Assembly: GCA_016721305.1 (NCBI GenBank)
Contig: JADKIH010000009.1
Location: 1-64,000, forward strand
Reading direction: 5' to 3'
Source: Bacteroidota bacterium
GTDB taxonomy: Bacteria > Bacteroidota > Bacteroidia > AKYH767-A > 2013-40CM-41-45
Length of the DNA stretch: 64,000 bases
The notes under the pieces are model-generated. The model saw only the letters and a program-made list of their open reading frames with translations, ran no database searches and was not told the DNA's origin. Positions 19,501-27,094 of this stretch are shown here, in pieces; position 1 is the stretch's first letter; the number at the start of each line of letters is the position of its first letter. The position numbers and the translations under genes were made by a program.

Positions 19501-20874
19501 TCGTACGTCGGCTGATCATCTACACTTAAGGTAAATGTTCCGCGATATCCGGTGTTGCCGTAATTGTCGACACTAAGAAAGTAATTTCCTCCCGGTGTGA
19601 GATTTTTAGCAGACAGTTCAAGTGTCCCTGTTGACGTTGAATATTGCATACAGCCAATCTCATTCAACGCAGAATCCCAAATGGCTACATACGGGTATTG
19701 CAAGCTTCCATACGCACCGCCGGATTTAACCTGCACATCAATAAATGATGTAGTCGCCGTGAAACTAAACCAACGATTGTAATTCGGACCTGTATTCGCA
19801 CAAGAGCCTTTTGATCGGTCAGCTGTTGCATCAATCGTTGAATAAGCCGCATTGGCAGAACTCCAATTTGATAAGGAAGGAATTTGAATGGCGCCTTCTT
19901 TAAAATCATACGTAGGCTGATCGTTTACATATAAACTAAATGTCCCACGATAACCGGTAGCACCGTAATTGTCGACACTGAAATAATAAGTTCCTCCGGG
20001 TGTTAATCCAACGGATGATAATTCCAGCGTACCTGTTGCCGTCGTATACTGCATACAGCCTAATGAATTCAAAGCTGAATCCCAAAGTGCGATATACGGG
20101 TATTGCAAGCTTCCGTAACTGCCGCCTGATTTTACCTGCAAATCAATTGCATTAGTAGTTGCTACGAATTTGAACCAACGATTGTAGTTAGGTCCTGTAT
20201 TCCAGCAACTGCCTTTTGATCGGTCAGCTGTTGCCGATAAAGTTGTATAAGCTGCATTTGAAGAACTCCAGTTTGATAGTGAAGGAATCAACAGTGCGCC
20301 TTCATAAAAATCGTATCCGGCCTGATCGTCGATGCTTAATGAAAATGTTCCGCGGTATCCGGTGCTGCCATAGTTGTCGACTGACAAGTAGTAGCTTGCT
20401 CCGGGAGTCATAGTTATTGACGATAATTCCAAAGTTCCTGTTGCCGTAGCGTAAGTTGCACAACCAAGTTGGTTTCCTGCGGAATCCCACAATGCCAAAT
20501 ATGGATATTGTAATGTTCCATAAACACCTCCCGATTTAACCTGTGCTACCAAAAAGTTGGTGGTAGCCTGAAAACGAAACCAAACATTATAATTTGGACC
20601 TGTATTCCAACATGAGCCTTTAGCCTGATCTGCTGTGGCACCTACCGTTGTGAATTCGGCATTTATAGAATTGTAATTGGAAATGGAACTGATCACCGTT
20701 GCACTCGCCTTCATATCGTTCGAAGGAGGTGCCGCATATGCTACTTGCTTGAATCCAAAGTTGCCCCAGATGTAAAAGAATGCAAATGCTAAAATACCAA
20801 TAACGGATCCTCTAAGAATTCGTCGGGTGAGTAATTGCTTCTGGAGTCGTAGTTTGCCTATTACTCAGACGCAT
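16524..20874 (-). CDS. Giant T9SS surface protein with nine 135-residue beta-sandwich repeats
   Basis: About 1449 residues after one frameshift correction. The ATG at 20874 (MRLSNRQTTTPEAIT) is followed within about 20 codons by a frame change into a hydrophobic signal (GSVIGILAFAFFYIWGNFGF, then KQVAYA before APPSND). Without the fix no start codon precedes the signal. Nine repeats follow, each with the pattern GSCWNTGPNYNRWFKF, VKSGGAYGTLQYPYIALWDS, TGTLELS and YYFSVDNYGxTGYRGTFSL. They resemble bacterial pre-peptidase C-terminal (PPC) type beta sandwiches. The C terminus has a fibronectin-like region (VKLIWVTESEINNDHFEIQR) and a type A sorting domain (VSPNPFDDNLTVSL to VRILKN) for T9SS export and attachment. 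An adhesive or carbohydrate-binding role is inferred. Confidence 0.85.
17100..20714 (-). repeat. Nine in-frame tandem repeats of about 405 bp
   Basis: Nine units of about 134-135 codons lie head to tail in the gene above. Units 2-7 are very alike, while units 1, 8 and 9 (the ends) have drifted, and unit 8 is shorter. Short stretches such as the GATCGGTC and TTGTCGAC patterns recur at equal spacing. The array is a likely site of unit gain or loss by recombination and of assembly collapse. Confidence 0.9.
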
Positions 20875-21180
20875 TCTTTTTTTGTGTGTTGCGGCGTTGC
20901 ATATGTGTAGTACTTTGTATGACACACATGCGAAAAGAGTTTTTACAAAAAAAAGAAACTCTTACATTCTGATCTTACCGTTCAATAAATGACGCTGTAA
21001 AAGAAAATGCTTGTTTTTAGAAAAAAAATCAGCACACAGCCATGAGAAATAAGTCTGTACACTAAAAAACTTACAATCTGAAGGTTACTTTCAGATCAAT
21101 TCTGAATAATTGAAGGAATTTATCTCATAAGAAGTACTTGCACTTTTTGGTTTTTTGAAATTTCAACTACGCCAAAAATT
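20875..21180. other. 306-base noncoding gap
   Basis: The gap lies between the end of the mutase gene and the start of the repeat-protein gene. It holds AT-rich DNA with T-rich runs near 20875-20885. I see no open frame, no clean TAnnTTTG box facing the repeat-protein gene and no strong terminator for the mutase transcript. Confidence 0.5.
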
Positions 21181-22731
21181 TCAATATTCTCCAAAAGCTC
21201 GTCTCAAGGAATCGGCGATTTCACCCAACGTGGCCAGATTTTCTACAGCATCAATAATCGGAGGCATTAAATTTCCTCCGTCTTTAGCTGTTTGTTCAAC
21301 TTTGGCAATGCAATCATTTGCTTTCTTCGAATCGCGTTCAGACTTCAGCGTATTGATCTTCTTTATCTGCAATTGGCGAATATTATCATCCACCATAAAA
21401 ACTTTATCAAATGGAGGCTCCTCCATTGCAAACTGATTTACTCCTACTATGATTCGTTCGTTCTTTTCAATTGATTGCTGATAATCGTACGAAGCTCTCG
21501 CAATTTCATTCTGAATAAAGCCTGCTTCAATCGCACTCACCGATCCGCCCATGGCATCGATCTGATTGATATATGCCCAGGCCTTTGCTTCGATTTCATC
21601 GGTCATCGATTCAATGAAGTATGAACCGGCTAATGGATCCACTGTGTCCACTACTCCGCTTTCATAAGCAATTACCTGCTGAGTTCTCAATGCGAGTCGT
21701 GCCGCTTCTTCCGTTGGTAAGCTGATGGCTTCGTCGTAACCATTCGTGTGCAGCGATTGTGTTCCGCCAAGTACAGCCGATAAAGCCTGTAGAGTAACGC
21801 GCATGATATTATTCATCGGCTGTTGCGCCGTTAATGTTGACCCTCCTGTTTGAGTGTGGAAGCGCAACATCATTGCCTTCGGATCTTTTGCACCTAAATC
21901 CTTCATCATCTTTGCCCACATTCTTCTTGCCGCTCTGAACTTTGCGACTTCCTGAAATACATTATTGTGTGCATTAAAGAAAAAGCTGAGTCGCTTTCCA
22001 AAAACGTCGATGTCCAAACCTTTTTCTATAGCGGCTTTCACATATGCTTTTCCATTGGCAAGTGTAAATGCCAATTCCTGAACAGCGGTTGATCCGGCCT
22101 CACGAATGTGATATCCGGAAATGGAAATCGTATTCCACTTTGGAACTTCTTTAGAGCAATACTCGAAGATATCGGTGATGATACGCATCGATGGCTTCGG
22201 AGGATAAATATAGGTCCCTCGTGCAGCGTATTCTTTTAAAATGTCGTTCTGAATTGTGCCTGAAATCTTTTTGATATCGGCACCTTGTTTGCGTGCAAGT
22301 GCAATATAAAAGGCTAATAAGATTGATGCAGTCGAATTAATCGTCATCGACGTGCTGATGTTCTCCAGATTAATTCCGTTGAACAAAATTTCCATATCAC
22401 GAAGTGAATCGATGGCAACTCCGGCCTTGCCTACTTCTCCGTCTGACAAATCGTGATCCGAATCGTAACCAATCTGTGTCGGCAAATCGAATGCAACAGA
22501 CAAACCTGTTGTTCCCTGATTCAACAAGTAATGGTAACGGCGATTCGATTCTTCCGCCGTACTGAAACCTGCGTATTGACGCATCGTCCAGAGCTTGCTC
22601 CGATACATGTCATGCTGAACTCCTCTGGTAAATGGAAATTCTCCCGGTGTTTCTTTAATGCCCGGATGTTCAGAATAAACTTGCTTTATCTCAATACCGC
22701 TTTCGGTTACAATTTTCTTTTGATCTGCCAC
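21181..22731 (-). CDS. Methylmalonyl-CoA mutase family large subunit (stand-alone catalytic chain)
   Basis: 516 residues covering only the substrate-binding barrel; the B12-binding domain must be on another polypeptide. Visible: LWTMRQYAGFSTAEESN, where Tyr is the residue typical of methylmalonyl- rather than isobutyryl-CoA mutase; ARGTYIYPPKPSMRI, with the CoA-ester-binding Arg; SGYHIREAGSTAVQE, with the active-site His; and RTQQVIAYESGVVDTVDPLAGSY. The mutase interconverts methylmalonyl-CoA and succinyl-CoA. The isobutyryl-type QIGYDSDH text makes assignment to a specific substrate less certain. It is last in a three-gene minus-strand run with the two genes at 22758-24524. Confidence 0.9.
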   Translation of the reverse strand: MADQKKIVTESGIEIKQVYSEHPGIKETPGEFPFTRGVQHDMYRSKLWTMRQYAGFSTAEESNRRYHYLLNQGTTGLSVAFDLPTQIGYDSDHDLSDGEVGKAGVAIDSLRDMEILFNGINLENISTSMTINSTASILLAFYIALARKQGADIKKISGTIQNDILKEYAARGTYIYPPKPSMRIITDIFEYCSKEVPKWNTISISGYHIREAGSTAVQELAFTLANGKAYVKAAIEKGLDIDVFGKRLSFFFNAHNNVFQEVAKFRAARRMWAKMMKDLGAKDPKAMMLRFHTQTGGSTLTAQQPMNNIMRVTLQALSAVLGGTQSLHTNGYDEAISLPTEEAARLALRTQQVIAYESGVVDTVDPLAGSYFIESMTDEIEAKAWAYINQIDAMGGSVSAIEAGFIQNEIARASYDYQQSIEKNERIIVGVNQFAMEEPPFDKVFMVDDNIRQLQIKKINTLKSERDSKKANDCIAKVEQTAKDGGNLMPPIIDAVENLATLGEIADSLRRAFGEY

Positions 22732-22757
22732 AATAGGGAATATTACTTGTTACTGAA

Positions 22758-23324
22758 TTAACCAATTAACTTTTTTGCTTCTGACTTTAAATAATCAATT
22801 GCTTTCTGAGTAGGAAGCATTTCCATTTTCAATATTTGCTCGAAAATTTGCGAGCTCATCTGAATTCCGGATGCATTGTTACCGACATGACTGAATGCAT
22901 TATTGATAATGCGAATCATATCTTCTTTCGCAGTCTTTACTTCATCCCAAGCCTGCTCTGACACATAAATTTGCTGAGAAAGATTGTGTTCGAATTCTGC
23001 ACGAATCGTTGCCACAAGATCTGATTGCAACTGTGATGCAGCCATTCCGCCACGATGTACACGCACCAGAATTGAATTCGGCGCAATTCGCTCCAGAAAA
23101 AGAACAAGTCTTTCGTAGGACTGCAATTTTAGAGGTAACGATTCTCGTTGCTTAATGCTCTTGTCTTCTGCACTCTTCATGTGCATGTCTTTTTCCAAAA
23201 ACTTTCGGAGTGTCAGAGTATGCGAATCCAGTGTTCTCTTGATCACAAGATACATGCCCATCATCACCAGCAATGCCGGAACAAAATAAAGCAATACATC
23301 GGTAACTGATTTTGTCGTGTCCAT
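22758..23324 (-). CDS. Bacteroidota-type membrane-anchored protein of unknown function
   Basis: 188 residues: one N-terminal membrane helix (about 8-28, VLLYFVPALLVMMGMYLVIK), then a soluble helical domain with KLQSYERLVLFLERIAPNSI, QLQSDLVATIRAEFEHNLSQ and a C-terminal PTQKAIDYLKSEAKKLI. I recognise it only as a conserved hypothetical protein of this phylum. It sits 12 bases after the GlmU-like gene and 26 bases before the mutase, so it is cotranscribed with both, but this does not reveal its job. Confidence 0.75.
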   Translation of the reverse strand: MDTTKSVTDVLLYFVPALLVMMGMYLVIKRTLDSHTLTLRKFLEKDMHMKSAEDKSIKQRESLPLKLQSYERLVLFLERIAPNSILVRVHRGGMAASQLQSDLVATIRAEFEHNLSQQIYVSEQAWDEVKTAKEDMIRIINNAFSHVGNNASGIQMSSQIFEQILKMEMLPTQKAIDYLKSEAKKLIG

Positions 23325-23336
23325 ATCTGTTATTTT

Positions 23337-24524
23337 TTACCAGGAACGGTATTTAGTTGTGCTTTCAAAAAGACTGCGCATAAGTTTTTGTTCTTTCGGT
23401 CCGAAAACCAGACTTCGTCTTTCGTAAACGCGTGTAGCCACTTCGATGGCATCTTCAATGCGATACGAAGCAAATCCTTCGGATCCACCCCAAGCAAACG
23501 ACGGAACAAATTTCGGAGGAAATCCATTGCCGAATATGTTGGCACTTACTCCTACAACGGTTCCTGTGTTAAACATCGTATTGATACTGCATTTTGAGTG
23601 ATCTCCCATGATCAGACCGCAGAATTGCAAACCTGTATTGATATAATCTTCGTGCGCGTAGTTCCACACTTTTACTTTTGAATAATTATTTTTCAAATTC
23701 GAATTATTGGTGTCGGCTCCCAGATTACACCATTCACCTAAAACAGAATTTCCTAAAAAGCCTTCGTGGCCTTTATTGGAATAACCAAAGATAACCGAAT
23801 TACTCACTTCGCCTGCTACTTTACAATGCGGACCAATTGTAGTCGCTCCGTAAATCTTTGCTCCCATCTTCACCTGAGAATGTTCTCCCAGCGCAAATGG
23901 CCCTCTGATCATTGCACCTTCCATTACTTCAGCATCTTTGCCAATGTATATGTATCCGGTTGATGCATTCAGAATAGCACATTCCACCTTCGCACCTTCT
24001 TCGATGAAGACTTTCTCGGGTGCAATAACTGTATTGGACTTACTAATAGCTTGCGATGTTTTCCCTTTCGTCAGCATTTCGAAATCTGACGCAAGCGCCT
24101 TTTCATTGCCGGAAAAGATATCCCATGGATAACGCAACTGATCAATTTTCATTGTCAGTTCCTGATGATTTGACACCTCGATCTCGCTAATTTGTGGGTG
24201 CGCATCTGCCAAAGCTCCGGTGCGCAACGCAACAGTGAGTTCTCCCTGCAGTAGAGATGTATTCGGAGCAAGCTTTTTGATCTCTTCAATCAATTCAGGC
24301 GTTGGTAAAACGGATCCGTTGATCAGAATGTTGTCGTTGCTCTGAACCAATGGAAAGCATTCCTGCAAATAGGATTCAGTCAGATAACTGCATTTGCTCT
24401 TTAAAAGAAATTCCCATTTCTCACTGATCTTTAAAATGCCCATCCGAATGTCGGCTACAGGGCGTGTATGTGTTAACGGGAGAAGGGTTTTGCGAGTCTT
24501 GTCGTCGAAGAGTATAAAGTTCAT
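23337..24524 (-). CDS. GlmU-like sugar-nucleotide transferase with left-handed beta-helix
   Basis: 395 residues. The N-terminal part (about 1-180) is a divergent nucleotidyltransferase-like domain that starts MNFILFDDKTRKTLLPLTHT and lacks the standard GxGTRM loop. The C-terminal part is a hexapeptide-repeat left-handed beta-helix (IGKDAEVMEGAMIRGPFAL, then VKMGAKIYGATTIGPHCKVA and GHEGFLGNSVLGEWCNLGAD) like the GlmU acetyltransferase half. The family is annotated in Bacteroidota as a GlmU-family or putative sugar nucleotidyl transferase. Its substrate is not established by sequence. It is first in the run with the two genes below it. Confidence 0.8.
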   Translation of the reverse strand: MNFILFDDKTRKTLLPLTHTRPVADIRMGILKISEKWEFLLKSKCSYLTESYLQECFPLVQSNDNILINGSVLPTPELIEEIKKLAPNTSLLQGELTVALRTGALADAHPQISEIEVSNHQELTMKIDQLRYPWDIFSGNEKALASDFEMLTKGKTSQAISKSNTVIAPEKVFIEEGAKVECAILNASTGYIYIGKDAEVMEGAMIRGPFALGEHSQVKMGAKIYGATTIGPHCKVAGEVSNSVIFGYSNKGHEGFLGNSVLGEWCNLGADTNNSNLKNNYSKVKVWNYAHEDYINTGLQFCGLIMGDHSKCSINTMFNTGTVVGVSANIFGNGFPPKFVPSFAWGGSEGFASYRIEDAIEVATRVYERRSLVFGPKEQKLMRSLFESTTKYRSW

Positions 24525-24543
24525 TCGTGTTAATTTAGGCTTT

Positions 24544-24551
24544 CAAAAATA
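24544..24551 (-). promoter_or_regulatory. -7 box of the GlmU-like gene run
   Basis: Reads TATTTTTG on the minus strand, 20 bases before the ATG at 24524, and lies just past the terminator of rpmE2. No clear -33 element was found. Confidence 0.45.
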
Positions 24552-24567
24552 GACATTGTCGTTAAAG

Positions 24568-24597
24568 AAAAGTCCCTTGTGAAAACAAGGGACTTTT
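24568..24597 (-). terminator. Terminator of rpmE2
   Basis: A perfect 13-base stem (24568-24580 with 24585-24597) with a GAAA tetraloop as read on the plus strand, followed on the minus strand by a T-rich tail. It sits between rpmE2 and the GlmU-like gene. Confidence 0.85.
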
Positions 24598-24619
24598 ATT
24601 TTTTCAAGAACAAAACAGC

Positions 24620-24880
24620 TTATTTAGCTACTTTCTTCTTAGCGAAACGTGCGTTGAATTTATCTACACGTCCGGCAGTATCGATAAGCTTCATCTTACC
24701 TGTATAGAACGGGTGAGACATATGGCTGATTTCAAGCTTTACAAGCGGGTATTCGTTACCATCCGTCCACTTTACTGTGTCTTTGGTTTCGATTGTTGAA
24801 CGTGTTAAAAAGGAGTAATCGCAAGAGATGTCCTTGAAAACTACCATTCTATAATTCTTCGGATGAATGTCTTTCTTCAT
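24620..24880 (-). CDS. rpmE2: 50S ribosomal protein L31, type B
   Basis: 86 residues beginning MKKDIHPKNYRMVVFKD, with the type B signature VKWTDGNEYPLVKLEISHMS and HPFYTGKMKLIDTAGRVDKF. It lacks the four-Cys zinc ribbon of type A L31, so it is the zinc-independent form. It is monocistronic, with a strong promoter on its right and a terminator on its left. Confidence 0.95.
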   Translation of the reverse strand: MKKDIHPKNYRMVVFKDISCDYSFLTRSTIETKDTVKWTDGNEYPLVKLEISHMSHPFYTGKMKLIDTAGRVDKFNARFAKKKVAK

Positions 24881-24901
24881 GATCGGTCAAAATTGAGGGT
24901 G

Positions 24902-24932
24902 CAAATGTACACTTTTATACCAATTCTGCAAA
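24902..24932 (-). promoter_or_regulatory. Promoter of rpmE2
   Basis: On the minus strand TTTG (24932-24929), 19-base spacer, TACATTTG (24909-24902), then the ATG 22 bases on. This is one of the best matches to the Bacteroidota consensus in the window. Confidence 0.7.
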
Positions 24933-25069
24933 TCATTTTTATAGTTTAGTCAACGTTTTTAACAGAATAATGAACATTTCGGCCTCGGCCTGAGCAAAAT
25001 ACGACAATCGCCCGAATTTAGGGACAAAAACATCTAACGATCGGATTTTGAGGGAAAAACGGAATTTTC

Positions 25070-25098
25070 TTGACATTTAGCTCAGATGAGTCTATATT
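25070..25098 (+). promoter_or_regulatory. Sigma-70-like hexamers upstream of the DUF349 gene
   Basis: TTGACA at 25070-25075, a 17-base spacer, and TATATT at 25093-25098. This is the classical proteobacterial pattern rather than the local TAnnTTTG type. It would give a leader of about 120 bases. Confidence 0.35.
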
Positions 25099-25125
25099 GA
25101 ACGTCCAAATTAGATGCAACCTGTT

Positions 25126-25172
25126 CCGTCCGGTGAATGATCGTTTTTCATTCCGGGCATTCGAGTGGACGG
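25126..25172 (+). promoter_or_regulatory. Possible structured leader of the DUF349 gene
   Basis: CCGTCC (25126-25131) can pair with GGACGG (25167-25172), enclosing a second stem GAATGA (25135-25140) with TCATTC (25148-25153). It would lie in the transcript leader 55 bases before the ATG. No riboswitch family is recognised. Confidence 0.35.
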
Positions 25173-25226
25173 TATATCACAAACTATCATTGAAAAATCG
25201 CGCCCTATTGGCCGAACCTGTAACCT

Positions 25227-26924
25227 ATGAAGGAAGAATTGATCCAGCAACTGGAAGCACTTCTCAAAGATGATGCTTCCGATGAAATTTTATCGCGCGC
25301 CGACGAAATCAAGAATGAATATCTGAAGGCCTGCGACGACCTCCAACGAGAACAACTTCAGGCTTTCTTGGCTGAAGGTGGAAACAACGACGATTTCGAG
25401 CCGCGCAAAGATCCGCTCGATACGCGTTTCAACGAACTCCTTCTCATTTTTACTGACCGTGAATCCAAATTAAAAAAGGTTCTGGCCAATGAAGTGCAAT
25501 CCAAACTGAAAGAAAAAGAACAAATCGTTGCCGAACTTGAAAAACTGATCGCCGAAGAAACCAATATCGGTAAGGCTTTCCAGTCGTTCAAGGAACTTCA
25601 GACAAAGTGGAACGAAATTGGAAACGTTCCTTCGCGCGATTATAAAAATCTCCAGAGTATTTATCACCGTCACGCTCACAACTTCTATTACAATATGAAG
25701 TTGAGCAAGGATTTGCGTGAACTCGATTTCAAACGAAACTTCGAACAGCGATCTCAGTTGCTCACTAAGATTGAATCTTTGATTCCAATGGATAATATCA
25801 AAGGAATCGAACGTATGATCAATCTTTACCGCATGGAATGGACGGAACTGGGCCCTACGGCGCCTGAAACTGTTGAGCCGTTGCGAACGCGCTATCGTGA
25901 GTTAATCGGACAAGTCTTCCAAAAGATCCGTGCTTTCTATCAGGATCGCCAGAAGGAAGAAGCTGTCAATCTAGAAGCGAAGCAAAAGATTCTGGAACGT
26001 GCCAAAGCAATTGCCGAGGAGAATTTTGATTCTGCAAAGCAATGGCAGACGATGACGGAAACACTCAATCGTATGTTTGATGAGTGGAAAAAGATCGGCT
26101 ACGGACCGAAGCAGGAAAACGAAAAAGTGTGGGAAGATTTCCGCGCAGGGCTAAATACATTCTATAATAAGAAACGCGACTTCTTTGCCGGCATCAAAAA
26201 GGTGCACAAAGAAAACCGCGATAAGAAAGTTGCTATTATCGCAAAAGCAGAGGCCATTGCCAATGCTACTCATGAAAGCTTCGAAGAATCGACTAAGCAA
26301 ATCCTCCAGTTACAGAATGACTGGAAAACAGCCGGTCATATCGAACAATGGGAAGAAAACAAGCTTTGGAAAAAATTCCGCGAGGCTTGCGATAAATTCT
26401 TTAACGCTAAACGTGAGAAATTCAGCGAACGTGATGCAGAACAGCTTAAAAATCTTGCTTTAAAAGAAGAACTGATCAAACGTGTAGAAGCCTTTACTCC
26501 TTCCGGAAAGAACAATGAAGATTTGGCTACGCTCCGCTCCTTCTCCGAAGAATGGAAAACGATTCAACACGTTCCTTTCAAAGAGAAACAAAAGATCTGG
26601 GAACGGTTCAAGAAACTTCTTGATGCAAAATATGATCAACTCAAGATTGAAGCGAAAGAAATGCACTTGCACAAATACAGAACAAGTGTCGAATCACTCA
26701 CTCAGTCGGAAGATTCAGGAAATCTGGTTCGTCGTGAGAAAAATGCTATCAAAGAAAAAATTCACAAGCTTCAATCAACAATTGCACAGTACGAAAACAA
26801 CCTGGGCTTCTTCCGAAACTCCAAGAACATGGGTGGTCTCCTAAGCGAAGTCGAAGGAAATCTTGCTCGTGCTAAGGAGGAGATGGAAATGTTGCAGAAG
26901 AAGTTGAAGATGTTTGTTGATTAA
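25227..26924 (+). CDS. DUF349-repeat coiled-coil protein
   Basis: 565 residues, almost wholly alpha-helical and charged, with about five repeats of the DUF349 type, each containing a pattern like W..IG..P......LW..F....D.FY (for example LQTKWNEIGNVPSRDYKNLQ, EWKKIGYGPKQENEKVWEDF, DWKTAGHIEQWEENKLWKKF and EWKTIQHVPFKEKQKIWERF). The C terminus is a coiled coil (IHKLQSTIAQYENNLGFFRN). DUF349 proteins are common in this phylum, and their role is poorly known. There is no signal peptide, so it is cytoplasmic. The gene is monocistronic with its own terminator. Confidence 0.85.
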   Translation: MKEELIQQLEALLKDDASDEILSRADEIKNEYLKACDDLQREQLQAFLAEGGNNDDFEPRKDPLDTRFNELLLIFTDRESKLKKVLANEVQSKLKEKEQIVAELEKLIAEETNIGKAFQSFKELQTKWNEIGNVPSRDYKNLQSIYHRHAHNFYYNMKLSKDLRELDFKRNFEQRSQLLTKIESLIPMDNIKGIERMINLYRMEWTELGPTAPETVEPLRTRYRELIGQVFQKIRAFYQDRQKEEAVNLEAKQKILERAKAIAEENFDSAKQWQTMTETLNRMFDEWKKIGYGPKQENEKVWEDFRAGLNTFYNKKRDFFAGIKKVHKENRDKKVAIIAKAEAIANATHESFEESTKQILQLQNDWKTAGHIEQWEENKLWKKFREACDKFFNAKREKFSERDAEQLKNLALKEELIKRVEAFTPSGKNNEDLATLRSFSEEWKTIQHVPFKEKQKIWERFKKLLDAKYDQLKIEAKEMHLHKYRTSVESLTQSEDSGNLVRREKNAIKEKIHKLQSTIAQYENNLGFFRNSKNMGGLLSEVEGNLARAKEEMEMLQKKLKMFVD

Positions 26925-26929
26925 CTAAA

Positions 26930-26960
26930 TTAGCTAATTAGCTGATTAGCTGATTGGGAT
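26930..26960. repeat. AGCTGATT/AGCTAATT octamer repeat at a gene end
   Basis: Directly after the stop of the DUF349 gene come TTAGCTAATTAGCTGATTAG and a further AGCTGATT. The same octamer family occurs at 62838-62901. Confidence 0.8.
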
Positions 26961-26975
26961 ACGAAACTAAACAGA

Positions 26976-27003
26976 AAAGGCCTGACTTTGTCGGGCCTTT
27001 TTT
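26976..27003 (+). terminator. Terminator of the DUF349 gene
   Basis: An eleven-base stem (26976-26986 with 26990-27000, one G-U pair) closes a TTT loop and runs into a T-tract to 27003. Confidence 0.85.
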
Positions 27004-27031
27004 CATAATTATAAATTTTGAATTCATCATT

Positions 27032-27058
27032 CAAAAAAAAAGGGCCCCGAAGGGCCCT
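27032..27058 (-). terminator. Terminator of the PKD-repeat protein gene
   Basis: On the minus strand the stem AGGGCCC/GGGCCCT closes a TTCG tetraloop and is followed by a run of about ten T. It faces the neighbouring plus-strand terminator across a convergent gap. Confidence 0.9.
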
Positions 27059-27094
27059 GAGTTAGGGATAGAAAAAATGAACAAACGAGAATCG

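Noticed and set aside
17100..20714. 405-bp periodic DNA as a mobile or satellite array.
   Set aside because: The period is a whole number of codons, the frame is open throughout and the repeats are protein domains.
25070..25273. A 67-codon open frame before the DUF349 gene.
   Set aside because: It overlaps the promoter-like hexamers and the DUF349 start in another frame and has non-protein-like composition.
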